64,000 bases of DNA, taken from contig JABYQS010000106.1 of NCBI GenBank assembly GCA_022592435.1, positions 62,001 through 126,000 on the forward strand. Reading direction: 5' to 3'. Of the stretch, positions 34,813-47,551 are shown one piece after another (positions within the stretch are counted from its first letter, which is position 1; each line of letters starts with the position of its first letter). A model generated the notes under the pieces. It was not told where the DNA came from, did no database searches, and saw only the letters and a list, made by a program, of their open reading frames with translations. The stretch is from Cerioporus squamosus. Taxonomy: Eukaryota > Basidiomycota > Agaricomycetes > Polyporales > Polyporaceae. A program made the translations under genes and the position numbers.

Positions 34813-36574
34813 TTAGGCGGAAGACAATGTTCCAGCGGCCTGAGACTCAGAGACCGGGAGCCCGCCTTCCTCCATTCCATCCGAACGCGAGACGTCGTGC
34901 GAGTCAAGGTCATCGTCGGACCCCGCCGGAACATCCGGGTTGATGAAGGCTCCAAGGGACGAGATGAAGGTTGGCGTGTCGTATGGGTCCCTTGAGGAGT
35001 GCAGCGGATCGTCGGGGTCGACTCTGACGACCGCCTGGTTCGCTTCTTGCAGGTCGAGGAGGAAGCGCGAGATGAGGATAGCCGTGATGCTGTATATGGG
35101 CCGGGAGGAAGGTGGTGAGTAAAGCGCTGCAGTATATGAGGGGTGCGGTGAATGCATACGGGCCGGTAAACACGGAAACGAGACTCCAATTCCCATTGCC
35201 TGCCACCTGTCGAAGCGATGACGATGACGAGCCTGTGAGTCAGACGGGCGAGACAGTACATCTAGCTTACTGCAGTTACGGTGAAGACCAAATGTAAGAC
35301 GTTGAGGCTGCACAGAGCTCTGCCGACGAAGGTATGAGTCGGTCATCTGTAGTCACTCAGCCCTCTTGCTGGACTTACACGAAGTACATCGTTCCTGTGA
35401 ATGGTACGGCATCAATAGTATCCTACAGTATCCTTGGAATATCGCCGTAGTGAGACATACCGTCACGAAAGAGGATATCTGATAATGACAGCCTCTTGGA
35501 CTGCCGGAGTTTCCTCAGGGAGCCCCTATTGCTTAACTTCATCCAGGTGATGCAGACGAGTATCAAGTCGGCGATTATGAGCGGCACCCGCGCAACGAAT
35601 ATGACTGCACGTTTCCTTGGATTAGCGTGCATTATTGCACCTAGTAACGAGCCGACGTACGTCTTACACGAAGTCAGTATACGATCATATGAGATGGGAT
35701 GGAGAGAGCCGAACCTTAGCTCGACTGCCTCAGTTGTGCTGTCACTTTCGAGGCATCCAAATGGCGGGATGTTTTCTCCAATAAGTTGGTGGCGATATTG
35801 AACCTGCGTGTCGCGCAGTCTGCGTCCCGTCAACATGATCCGAGGAACACATGTTCACTCACCAAGTTAGCACCTACTGGTGCGAGAGAGAGCACGAGTG
35901 CGAGGGATCCGAGGAGCTTGCTCCTGCTCAAGACGTACGCACGAAGGGCAGAGAAGACTTGTCGCAAAACGTCAGGACTCCTGCTTCGAGAATGGAAGCA
36001 TGACTTACCCGCCCCGGGAACGAACTGCAGTATCTGCACTGCATATAGGACATTGATGAACACGGAACAACTGTGAACATCAAACGTCATGCGTCAATCC
36101 GCTGGGCCGGTACACAAGCTCTGCGGAACTGAACACGGACCTCTGATTCAAGTTAGATATCGCCATGGCACGGACTAAGACGACTGCCTTACCTTATCCG
36201 AAGGAAAGATGCAAACACCACGAACGCCATGACATAGATCGTCATGGAAATCCACTTGTTCGCGAAGAACAACAGTGGCGCCCCGGTCCACCTAGCGGTC
36301 CAAAAGCACGACACTTCCCGGTCGAACGTGGCGAACGCGTCGTAGATGAACAGCACTACAGTTATGGAACACGTCAATTGGACACTGGATCGAGTCTGCG
36401 ATGTGGAGAACGCACCTGAGGCTGCCGCAGCGCAGTAATTTCCGGTATAGCTGTTCGGCACCGTCAGCAAGCGTCGACTTGACAAAAGAGCTAAGGAAAT
36501 AGGACGTACAGAACATTGTATAAAGCCACGGTCGCAGCAGCAGCACCGGCATCTGTGTCGGAGTCGGAGGACAT
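34813..36574 (-). CDS. DUF6533 7TM protein, copy E (one-base deletion, possibly rescued)
   Basis: The start is MSSDSDTDAGAAAATVALYN, and family exons follow: LFIYDAFATFDREVSCFW, SALRAYVLSRSKLLGSLALV, ARVPLIIADLILVCITW, VVRVDPDDPLHSSRDPY, SFISSLGAFINPD. Micro-exon candidates are AG (36142-36141) and AC (35662-35661). At the end of exon 3, TCTTTCCTTCGGATAAG lacks one C relative to the paralogues (TTTCCCTTC), so exon 3 ends in a different phase. If the 2-nt AG exon is included the frame is lost. If it is skipped, exon 3 joins exon 4 as ATAAGTTGTTCC and the family sequence SCSVF resumes. The other exons read through. It may therefore be functional through skipping, or a very young pseudogene. Confidence 0.75.
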
Positions 36575-38146
36575 GGCGACGTCGAAAGTTGCCCTGTCGA
36601 GGCAGAGCGAGGAATGTACGAGTATTAGCATTCCTCGCACGACCAGGCCTTATACGGGTCGAGCACGATGGCGCGGTCAATGTGCCGGGTGCGCACAGTC
36701 AGATACACGCGCCGGTCACATCTGCCATATCCGACGTGTCCGGGATAGAAGGCTTGTGCGAGGAGAGGCGGCGCCGCAGATGACACAGCCGACTCTCTTG
36801 CTTCACAGCAGTCCGGCCAGTTGATAGTAGCAGGGCCATCGGCGAGAGGAACGAGCCTGAGGAAGACTACTAGCTTCACGTCCGCGCTCTTGATAACCAC
36901 ACGCGACGGAAGCCAGGGAACCCGAGGACATGAAGTCGGTATCTTGATGAACGCATGCTTCTCGCTTCTTGGCCACGCAATCCGCGCACCGAGATGGATC
37001 GCAGAGAGAACGTGCCATGGCTGGCGATCTGCTACAACCGTCAGCACGACCTTCGGCGGGTGATCAGAAGATGAAAGGCTGGAAACCGACATTACCTATG
37101 CAGCAACAGACAGTCTCGTACTGGTACCTAGAGCGCTAGGAACCTCCGCTGTCAGGTCGAAGGACGATGTGTTTGATCAGTAAAACATGTATGATACGAA
37201 GGAAGAGCTCGACCGAAGAGGGCTATGATGTTTGTCTCCTCGCCATCACGTTCGTAGCTTTCCAATACCCGGCCACCCCCTACCAGCGTGCAATTCTCCA
37301 CCGGGGTACTTGCCTGACCAGTGTACGCAGGCTCAAAAATCTGACACTCTATACAGTGCAGCCAGGTCCGCTCTAATTGGGAGCTTACCGGGCGAAGCCT
37401 GGATCGCCCGGTGACGACCAGGACTAGGACGCTGTTGCCAAATGAGCTCGTCACCGACTTTAGCTCGGGCGGAAATTGACTTCTACGACAGAGCATGATG
37501 CTATATGTCGTCTGTTCGGTGCATTCAAGGTCTCCACTGCAGCAAAGGGACGTCAGCAGGAGATCATGCCTCGTAGAGAGTACATGCCGGAGACAAGCAT
37601 GACGGCTCGAGGAGTCGGGCGAGGATACTTACAAGGAAAGAGCAGAGAAATCCTGCTGCGTTGCAATCGTGTTGCTGGCAGCACATCAAGCATGAGCTTC
37701 GAGACTAAAAAGAGTTCGACGATTTGAGTGAACACTGGACTGTTGAGAGGAGGGTAGGAGGAGGGGCTCGGAGTACAAAGCTGCCAGAGATCGGAGGACT
37801 CGGACTCGCGTCTGTGGGGGAAGATGGCCACGTGAGGCGCGTCGCATGTCTCGGGACTCCCTCCTTCCCTTCCTCAGCCTACGTACTCTCACTGCTGCAC
37901 TCCGCGAGTCGTACTAGTACTGTCTGGAACACGGAGTACGACGTGGTATGCTGAAGCATCCGTTGTGATACATACATACAGGCACTACTGACCGATGGCC
38001 GTGACCAATGGCAAGCATCAATTCGTTACATTCACACTAGGACTGAAGAAAGGCGGTGCAACAACTCGAACGAATATAGAAAGATTGGGGACATGGAGTG
38101 TAAAGCGCGCTGTGGGAAGGTCAATCAACAAGGAATCGGACGCAGA
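36575..38146. other. Intergenic between copies E and F
   Basis: CCTTATA at 36649-36655 (minus-strand TATAAGG) serves copy E. Open frames on the minus strand at 36625-37092 lack domain or splice support. No repeat was recognised. Confidence 0.5.
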
Positions 38147-39875
38147 CTACGCGGAAACCGATGAGGGCGAGGCGGCCTGAAACTTCGAGACCTGGGCTCC
38201 GCCTTCCTCCTCCCGGTTTGGGCACGAGACGTCGTCCAGCTCGAGCTCATCGTCGGACGATGCTGGAAAATCCGGGTTGATGAAAGCTCCCAGAGATGAT
38301 ATGAAGCTTGGTGCATCAGACGAGGAATGTAGCGGATCGTCGGGGTCGACGCCTCTGACGACCATCCGGTTCGCTTCCTGCAGATCCAGGAGGAAGCGCG
38401 AGACGAGTATGGCTGTGAGACTGTAAAAGGAGAGTGACAGTAAATAGAGAATCGCAGTAACGTGCGGTTATGATGAAATGCATACGGGCCGGTGAAATTG
38501 GTCGCATAACTTGCGCCGTCGCCCGTGATCCCCAGCTGCCCAGGTAACGGTTAATTCAGGTCAGACCTGGGAGACAGACCATGCTTCTTACCGCAGTCAC
38601 CGAAAGGACAAGATGCAGAAGGTTGAGAACGGACAGAACCCTGACGAGGAGGGTATGAGTTCCCCTCAGGTAACCCGTAAGCTTTGCGGCAGCCTGACGT
38701 ACACAAAGTAGATTGTTCCTGCGTGCGGTGTAGAATACGTCGTAAGCCACGATGGCCTCCCACGCATTGTTACTGAAAGACGAACCATCACGGAAGAGGA
38801 CGCTTGCAAGCGACATGGAGTGTCGCGTATCCCTCACTGGAGCGCTCCTACAGCTCAGCTTAGTCCAAGTGATGTAGATGAGCACGATGTCGGCAAAAAT
38901 GAGTGGCACGCGAGAGGCGACTGTGACTGTGCACCAATCGTTGGATGAGCGGGTGCTGAAGGTCATGATCACTAGTCAACCTACGCCTTATTTCGAAGTC
39001 AGTACGAAGTCAGATGAGGTGAGAACGGAGAAAGCCAAACCTTAAGGCAATCGGTTCAGTCACACTGGTGTCTTGGAGACATCCAAAGGGCGGGTAATTT
39101 TCTCCAGAGAACTGATAGGCGTATCCGACCTGCATAGTCGATGAGTCTGCACCCGTTCATGCGATGCGAATGACATTAAACCACTCACCAGATTAGCACC
39201 TACTGGTGCTAGAGAGCAAACGAGAACAAGTAGTCCAAGCAGCGAGCTCCTGCTCAACACGTAGACTCGGAGGGCAGAGAAAACTCATGGCAACGCATCA
39301 GATTATTCTCTCCGAGCAGTAAGAGCAAGACTTACTAGCCGCGGGCACGAGTTGAAGCACATTCACTGCTTCATATACAATTTGGAACGAAGAGCAACTG
39401 CGGTCGTCAACGATCAACTTGCGGTACTCTGAGCTCTGTGAGGCTGTACACGAACCTCTGGATCCGGTTAGATATAGCCTCAGCATGAACTGCGGTAACT
39501 TACTTTATCAGAAGGGAAAGATGCAAGGCTGACCAAAAACATCACATAGAGCGCCATTGATATCCACTTGTTTGCGAAGAACAAGAGCGACGCCCCGGTC
39601 CGCTTGGCGGACCAGAAGCAAGCCACTTCTCGATTGAACGTGCAGAAAGTGTCGTGAATGAAGAGAACTACGGTGGGAATACGCGTTAGGTCGACAGGGC
39701 CGGATTCGCAATGATAAGCACGGACCTGAGGCAGACACATCGCAGTAATCCTCGGTATAGCTGTTCGATGTGTCAGCAAGCGTTGTACGGAATGAGAGGC
39801 TTGAATTGGAGATGCGACGTACAGGGTGTTGAACAGGGCCGCGGTTGCAGCAGCAGCATCTGCAGCGGAAGACAT
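38147..39875 (-). CDS. DUF6533 7TM protein, copy F
   Basis: This copy is intact. The start MSSAADAAAATAALFNTL is followed by LFIHDTFCTFNREVACFW, SLLGLLVLVCSLAPVGANL, ASRVPLIFADIVLIYITW, VLSVLNLLHLVLSVTA, LTAILVSRFLLDLQEAN and the tail DDPLHSSSDAPSFISSLG with its stop at 38147. Micro-exons AG (39457-39456) and GC (38996-38995) are needed for frame. The tail lacks the RDPYDT segment seen in the sisters, and the loop before the conserved DPDDPL has an extra residue (VVRGVDPDDPL). TATAAAGCCCGG lies about 75 bp upstream, and the conserved upstream module at 40211-40232. Confidence 0.86.
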
Positions 39876-39948
39876 GCTGGAGTCGGGTAGTGGCCGTCGC
39901 CTTGTTGGGGTCGAGGACAACCGCAACGTCACCCATCGCACAGCCGGG

Positions 39949-39955
39949 CTTTATA
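39949..39955 (-). promoter_or_regulatory. TATA box of copy F
   Basis: GAGTATAAAGCCCGG on the minus strand is nearly identical to the TATA region of copies H and I. Confidence 0.65.
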
Positions 39956-41463
39956 CTCCAGTACGGTGATGCGATGAGCATGTTGGCCGTTGACCTTGTG
40001 ACTGTATGGAACCCGATCTCATCAGCTGGAGTAGAAGAGTTGTGCGAGCGTGAGGTTGCGCCGCATATCCTCCGAGTTGTAGCTTCCTGCGTTGCGGACG
40101 CCATCGTGGTGCAACCGATTGGGTGGCCAATAGAGAGTAGTGGAGTATTATCCCGAAGATGATCTGGAATGTCTAGTTATGACGGTTGCCCAGAGGACCG
40201 AATTACATACTAGCTCTACGTTTGCGCCCATGCAGAATTCATGAGCAAACGAAGCCAAGAACCTGAGGATGAGAGAATAAGGTTGGCTTCTCTCTCGATA
40301 AACAAAGAATCCGATTCTCGAACCTGATATCCGCGCGCCCGGCTGGATAGAACAGAGATTGAGCCCTGGAACCAGTATACCGCAGTCGGCCGCATTATCA
40401 TGCACGGATCGTTGTCGTACAATGAGGAGGACAACTTCTGACCGTTGCAGTTCGATCCTACCGTATGCAGTAGGCAACTTCGAACACGCCACGTCCTCCT
40501 AGGTGGGGCCTCGGATGACGACTGGCCGTCATCGCAGACTATCCAGCCATGTGCTGCACACGGTCGCCCGCCTGCCGGCATGCGAAGCTCGAGGAATCTT
40601 CAGCTGCTAGGCAGAGCGTGTTAGACGAGTGATCCATGCACGATAAGTTAGAAGAACTCAACTGAAAAGGGCCATGCAATCTCGCAGCCACCGTAGACCC
40701 GCTACCAGCGCGTGATTCTCCCGAGAACATGTCCGGCGACTGTACAAGACGAAGACGTTCCCTCGGGTTTTGGTGGCGGCATGGCCATGTTACGGTTGGA
40801 TGAGCTCCATAGGATGATATGAATAGTAGAGGCGAACATCGAGGAAAGGACGGTGCCCATAGGTAGGATGGTAGGCCAGAGGTTAATTCACTTATCCTTC
40901 ACCGCCCAGCATCCAACATACGCACTAGGTTGGCACCGGGATTGCATGAAGGATGGAAGTCGAAGGCCCTGAGTCGACGCTCTGCTTCAAGCTGCCAGTA
41001 CTAACCGGAGGCGAGCCCCGCAGTCGGCGAACGCGTAGCCCCGTTCGCGTTATTTTGAGCCACAACCACGCCGAAAGCACAACCGTACTGGTCTGGCAAG
41101 TTGCAACCAGGAGTATTGGACCGGCGTAGTCAAGCTTCACACCAAACGTTCAATAAACACTGTATCTGACAAGTACTTTGGTCAGTCCACCTTCGCAAAT
41201 GAAGACAGTAGGATAGTCGTCCTCACATACTCTCTCATCCATTCACAAGGACATGGGTACACAATCGCGAGATGATGACCGTCAACGTTCAAGTTGGGCA
41301 TGCCAGAGTAAGTAACTTTAGTAGACTTGTTACAGTGCTAATCGATGCTAGTTACCCGAATAGTAGACGACCGCTTATGTAGTTGGTGTTACACGTACGC
41401 GCGCGGACTAATCTGGGGCGTTGTCAAGTAACTCTGCACGAAACCACCACTGTCTCTACCACC
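39956..41463. other. Intergenic with upstream module of copy F
   Basis: A stretch at about 40211-40400 (minus strand) resembles the region upstream of copy H over roughly 180 bp, including CATGGGCGCAAACGTAGAGC. I see no gene or repeat in the remainder. Confidence 0.5.
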
Positions 41464-42872
41464 ATGCCCTCCATCGACAACGACGACGACGTGTTCAGCT
41501 CGCGCTATCTCTCGCCGAAGACTGGACCATCACCACACAAGTCGCCGTCAAGACAAAGCCTCAGCTTGAACGGCCGCAAGTCCTCCGCGTCTCTACGCGG
41601 CCCATCCTCTCTTGCCGACGCGCTCGGGGACGACGCAGCCAATGGTCGGCACTCGCTCGCACATGAACTGGCGGCTGCGCTGCTCCCAGAGCCGAGCGCA
41701 GGGTCGAAGCTGCTTGCGGAGGAGTTTGGGATCGAGTACGATGAGGGCGCAGAGGGCATAGATGGTACCCCACAAGGCACGTACGACGAATCCGCACCAC
41801 AGTTCCAGGAGGAAGAGAATGGCGTGGAATTGGATATTGGCGGCGCAGACTCTCTCGCTGCACAGCTCAACGGTGCCTCGTCTCAACCACACTCGCCCGC
41901 ACACCTCGTTGAAGATGTCCCACCCGACTATGACCCCGACTTCCGCAGCCCCACGGTCTCCCCGACGAAACCTCGCCGACAGCCGAGCAGGACCCGATGG
42001 CGATTCTCGCCGCCGACTTGGAGTACACGGAGAAGTTCCTGTCCCAGCTGCGCCGGCTGGACGCGGGCGAACCGTCTCACACCACTCCGACGCTCGAGCG
42101 GCTCGCGTCGGACATGATTCGGCGGATCAACGACGCGACGCGGGACCGGGAGACCCAGCTGCGGGAGCTGCTCGAGTACGAACGCGAGTTCCGCAAGATC
42201 TCGGGCGAGGTGGGAGGGACCGACGCGCTGAGCGTGCTTCCCGAGCTCGAGGACATAATCAAGGACGATGTCGTGGCTCCGGGGCCGTCGTCGGCGACGC
42301 GTGCTGGAGCAGAGGTTGCGGAGCTCGATACGGTCACCGAGGACGCGACGCTGCAGTCCAATGACTGGGAGGTGGACCCCGACCGCGCACGGCTCGGGGA
42401 CGAGGAGGAGGACGAGTATGACTCGGCGTATCCGCCTACACCGGTGAAGACGGAATTCCCGCCACCCCCGTCGCTGCATGGCCCTCCCACACCCACTGTG
42501 GCCATTACCCACCTTACTCATCTCCGCACGTTCACGACATCTACTGCGACTTCGCTCGCCACAATATCGGAACACACACAAGTCAACGCCGCAGCGACGA
42601 CCGAGGCCGGCCGGAAGATTCGTGCGCTAAAGAACAAGCTGGGTGGCTGGAGGACGGAGTGGGACAGCGCGGAGCGGAGTAGAGTGCGAATAGAGAAGTG
42701 GGAGGCCGGGATCGTGGAGGGTGATACCCCCGTGTCGGGCGCGACCTCGCCACCGAGAGTGCAGCGAAGGGTAGACGGGAGGAAGATCGTCCAGGAACAC
42801 CTGCAAGCCTTCGAGAAGGCCCTTGCGGAGGCGCATACGAAGACGCAGGCGATCATCGCCGCCGTCTCATGA
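41464..42872 (+). CDS. Acidic, partly coiled-coil protein of unknown function
   Basis: The product of about 455 residues was not recognised. The N-terminal third is Ser/Pro-rich and low-complexity (SRYLSPKTGPSPHKSPSRQS). Acidic patches follow, then a helical core AILAADLEYTEKFLSQLRRL, ERLASDMIRRINDATRDRE and ELLEYEREFRKISGEV with heptad-like spacing. An acidic linker (LGDEEEDEYDSAYPPTP) comes next, and a C-terminal helix (KIRALKNKLGGWRTEWDSAE, VQEHLQAFEKALAEAHTKTQ). There is no signal peptide or membrane helix. The frame changes at about 41956. A 35-nt GT-AG interval (41956-41990) would restore it in phase 0, but this is very short for an intron, so a one-base sequence error is an alternative. 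A decayed partial relative lies at about 59470-59950. Confidence 0.8.
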
Positions 42873-43195
42873 GCGTATCCTGCCAACTCTGCGTACGCGT
42901 TTTTCCTGCTTATCGTTATGTTACTGCTACTGCTTGGTTAGTTTCCTGGATCATATGGAGTGTGGAGGGATGAGGAGTAGATGTCTGGTCTGGGGAAGCA
43001 GGTTGCTCTCGTCATGACTCAACGCTTTTATGCATGCGCACAATATCTAGTACATCTTTCGCTATACATTGTTCAGTTCCTGCTACTACAACTACCGTAT
43101 ATCAACACGGCGTCATGTACTCTCACCCCGATTGTCTTACATAGATCATAACTACGATCGCCATGGACATACCCTTCGTCATATATCATGGTGGT
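42873..43195. other. Intergenic, convergent 3' ends
   Basis: I see no gene or repeat between the coiled-coil protein gene and MMS19. Confidence 0.65.
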
Positions 43196-46100
43196 TAGCC
43201 GGAGAACTTGAACCTGCGGGGAGTGACATCAGTGCAAATCACAGCTCCAGTCCATCGAATCGCATACCAATTCGTGCTGTGGGGCAAGTACGTGTTATAG
43301 AAGGTTGCAATGCGATTTGAGAGGACGAAAGACGCACCGTGCTTCCACTGCTTCGCTTCTGACGACTCTCTTCGGGTCGTCCAAAACCTTCGCCAGCTCG
43401 CGTATAACAGTGGCCTTCTGGGGATGCAGAACGTCATACCGCACCACACTCGGGAGGATGGCGAGGTAGCGCAGTGCCGCTACACGGACCCGCTATGGCC
43501 GGACGTGAGCCTTTGCATTGCGACGGTTTTGGCATCTTGGGGACTCACCACAGAGGGCATCTGCGAGACGAGGCTGTTCTTCAGCATCGTCGACACCAGG
43601 CTGGATGCATGTTCCGCAATGATCGCGTTGTCTTTCTCGCTTGAGACCGCTGCGGCGTGCAGGGTGTCGATGACGCTGGCCCGGATATCATTGTCGGGTA
43701 AGTCGAGTCCACGAAGAAGCAGAGGCATGAGCTGAGCCGTTTGCAGGTGAGAAGTGTGTGGCTGATAAGGGAGAGGAAGGGCGGTACCGAGGGCATCTCA
43801 TGTGCGTAGGTAGACTTGGGCACGGACTTGATGAGGGCAGCCAGCGCGACAAGGTACGCGTTCTGCCGTGGCGAGTCTACGTGTTGATCAGCATGAGGAC
43901 ACCAGATACACATCTATAAGAGAGATACTCACTAGTTGAGGCTTTCGCACCCTCGATGATCCGCGGCAGGACAGAGTTGCAATACTTCTGAGCGTAGAGT
44001 ATCTGGGATGCGTCGTGAACATAGAGATCGGGGGATGGCGAGCTTCGCGGACACATACCCTGAGAATCGCATGGTTCTTCTTCGTCAAGACTTTGTCGGT
44101 GCCAGGTATCTTGCCGACAGCCCGTGCAGCGTCCCAGCTCACGTGCTCGTCGTCAAACAGCTCGAACAGGCGGTCCACGTTCTGCATCGCTCGCGCATGT
44201 CCGCGGACGAGCAGGGCCTTGGTGAGCTACCAGCAATAAGGTTGGTCAGCAGCCATACCACGCGGCGCGCGCCAGTGGTCGAGAGACGGTGCCATACCCA
44301 TGTGAACGTCGATATGGCATTTCGACGGGCCTCGGGGGATGCATTGGTGTTCGCGATCTGTGACGTCCAGAAGCCATCGACGTTTGACGAGAGGAAGGCG
44401 TCTAGCTCTGGCCAACCCATTCAGTCAGAAAGTGAGAACACCACCAAAGCTGCAAATAGTTGACTTACTCTCGGCATGTCGGTTCACGACGGCGGCGATG
44501 AGATGCATCAGCGCCTCTCGTTGCAGAGCATTCTCCGCATGTGCGACTATCCACTGCAGCAAACTATCGAGGAAAGCGACCTCATCTGACACCGGTAAGG
44601 CAACCTGGATGATCCTCAGAACTGATCATGAGATGCGTTATACTGCAATTCAGACACACCTCTTTGTGGAGCGCAATCACAGCCGCAGAGAAAAGTACCA
44701 AGAGTTTCTTCTGGTACGTCGATGCACCAGGCTGATCGTGTCCGTCAGGATGATGGTAGCAAGCGAAACGAACAAACAAACTGGCCTGCAAGGGACTGAA
44801 CTTCTTGTCAGCAGGGATCTTCTGGATGCCCTGAGTGAGCTGCGACACGTCCCCGTCCAAATATGCTGCGAAGACAGACTTGACGAACGTTTCTTGTCTC
44901 CTATTGCGAAGTTAGCACGATGTCAGTACCCAAAAAGTGGACACGCACGTAGCAGTGAGTGTTTGCGTAACCAACGTCACTATCTGCGCGGTCACAGCGA
45001 GCAGCCGCGGATCCGTCGCGACCATGGGCCTCTCCTCCGCGAGAAGCGCAGAGAAGATGAAGAGGTTGTACAACCGCGGGGCCAATTTATCGATATACTT
45101 GACCACATCCGTATGGCCCAGCTCGATCTTGGCAGAGAGGACGTCCGCGAGGGTCTTCAATATCGAGTGCGCGTATGCAGCAGCGGGCTCCAAGTCCTCC
45201 GGTGCTTGCTCGCCTGCTTCTGAAGACGCTGAAGTGGACGATGGAGATGGGACGCAAAGGAGGTCGAGCTTGGTGGACAATCGGACGACGAGTGTCTCGA
45301 AGAGGTCGGGTTGTGTGCAGAGCTTCTTGAGCGACGCGAGTGTACGCCAGTACTTCAGGCGCTCTGCATCTGCGTCGCGCGCCGGTGCGCGGTCCGGGAG
45401 AGCAGAGAAAAGGAGTGGCAATGTGTTCCCGGAGACGTGCGATGGTGCGACCGCAGAAACTGTGCATAATAGGTCCAGAGAGACATCGCTGACGAAAAGG
45501 TTCGCACATCTGAGACTGCTGTTGAACGAACGGATGGATGAGTAGGGTTCTCACCTGAGGTCAGTCTCGTCCTCGTCCTTCTGTAGCACCTCGTTCACGT
45601 TGTGCACCACGAACCCGAGCTCCTCGTCCGTGAGGAGCCCTGGAGTGCGCACCATGCTCTTGAGCGCATCGATGGCAGGATAAGCCGTTGCGGGAGTCTT
45701 GAGGCCCACTGTAAGGACGCCAATCACCTCGTCCTTATAGGGGGCCAGAGGGATGCTCCCTTCATCCGGGAGGACCTCGGGGTCTTGCGACGTCGACTCT
45801 CGCGCAGCCTCGATCAAGTCGGCAAGCAGTCTCAGAGTCGGGGCCCGATTTGGCAACTCGTCAGGATTAAGGAAGAGTTTGACGAAGTGCGGGACTGCTC
45901 TGGCAAGGGTAAACCTCGCAACGGACGCTGTAGAGGCAAGGTTAGCGATACCACACACATACGGAATTGAGAAGACTGACGTGTAGTTGACATGAACGCG
46001 CAGAGAACCTTGATGGCATGCTTCGCCTGGCTCTTCTCGGGTTCGCGCAGGATCTGAATGCACTCTTCACAAGCCTCCTTTGCCAGACCCTCGATCTCCG

Positions 46101-47551
46101 CATCGTCCGCCTTCTCGGCAGGAGTTGCGGAGTATATGGTCTGGATGAGGACCTGCGTGGTCTTCAACGCCTTCTCCTCCGTTACGTTGTCCGTCGGTTG
46201 GAATATCTGCATCGCTGGGTGAGATCACAGTGACGATCGGGGGAACAACACCAACCTCTAGCTTGAGCGTGTTCCACATCTTGCGTGCGAACTCTCTCGC
46301 GATGGCTGGACCATACACAGGAAGACAGACATCGAGCGTGTCAAGCGTATCTTTCTGCGACCAGGGACTTGTCAGATATATAAGACTAGCATGATTAGCT
46401 CAATACCTTCGTCACAGGGGATCCTGCTGTCAGCTTCTCCAGGAACACGGGAATCGCCAACTTCCCAAATGCCGGTGTAGCGTGCAGACAGGAGCTGAAG
46501 AGTGAAGTGGGAATCGGTATACGCAAGTACGGGGCACGTTGGCGGCGGGCTTACCGTAGCGCAGCCTTGAGATCCTCCGTCGTGATGCCATATGGGTCGT
46601 TAGGAGGCGGCCTGAATGTGATCGGGAAGTAACAGAATGTGATGTTGAAAAAGTCCTGGAACATATGAGATTCGGCTCCATTGAGCAACGACATTAAATG
46701 TACCTCTATGAACTTGGTGACATCAAATTCGATCAAGAGAACGCGGTCTATCGCGAAGGCAAGGAGCAGGTTCCGGGGATCCTTCTCTCCCTCTGCTAAG
46801 CCGACATACCCACGGACGAACTCGTCGCCCATGTTCTTGAGAGCTTCTCTCTGGCTGGCAACTAGATTGTCGATGATGGTGAACACCATGAAGCGCTGCG
46901 ATTGCACAAGAACGTTCATTCTGACGTGCGCGAAGAGCCTGCGGATGCAGTCAGCGCGGGTACCGCCTGTCAGTCCGTCGACCGACCAAAGCGAACGCGA
47001 GGCGTCTCTCGTGAAGCCGATCACTTACGCCCTGGCAACATCGACAGCATCTATCGAGGTGAACAATGGAAGCTTCGTGAGGGTGGTCAAACCCTTCAGA
47101 GCAGGTATGATAGTCTCCGTGTCTTCGAGCTTGCCACAGTAGAACGCGACAAGTGTCCGGACTTGAGTGACGCAGACCGTCAGAACGAATAAATGCTTGA
47201 GCAGCACAGAACGTGCGCACCGGATTGGCGGTTGAGCTTCTCAGGGGGACATCGTGCGATGACGAGGGAGAGGAACTCGACGCCTGGTATTACGATGTGT
47301 GAAACAGGGTGCGTACAAGGAGGTCGAGAGCATTACCCTTGGTGCGCAGATCGTCTTCCTCCGAGGTGAGATACTCCCCGAGGGACTTCACGACATGTAG
47401 CAAGGTTGCATTTCCCTGCTCAATCTCTATGAACCGTTACGATGCTGTTACTGGCCGTACAAGGTCCGGACGCACCTTTGACCGTGTCCTCGATCTCCTG
47501 CTCCTGTTCAGAGGCAATCCAGGTCCTAACAAGCCGGTCTATTCGTTCCAT
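43196..47551 (-). CDS. MMS19: MMS19, Fe-S cluster targeting factor (HEAT repeats)
   Basis: This is a component of the cytosolic iron-sulphur targeting complex that delivers clusters to nuclear enzymes such as helicases and polymerases, and so affects DNA repair and transcription. The gene has many exons (roughly eighteen short introns). The start MERIDRLVRTWIASEQEQEI was chosen because it opens the first exon with a good donor. The diagnostic N-terminal block reads FIEVHLMSLLNGAE, FFNITFCYFPITFRPPPNDP and YGITTEDLKAALR. HEAT-like helices follow through ESTSQDPEVLPDEG, GLLTDEELGFVVHNVNEVLQ and FAHAENALQREAL-type segments. The end VLHPQKATVIRELAKVLDDP runs over two introns to RTNWFKFSG, stop 43196. 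The length is roughly 1,100 residues. No frame break was noticed, but not every exon boundary was checked. Confidence 0.88.
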
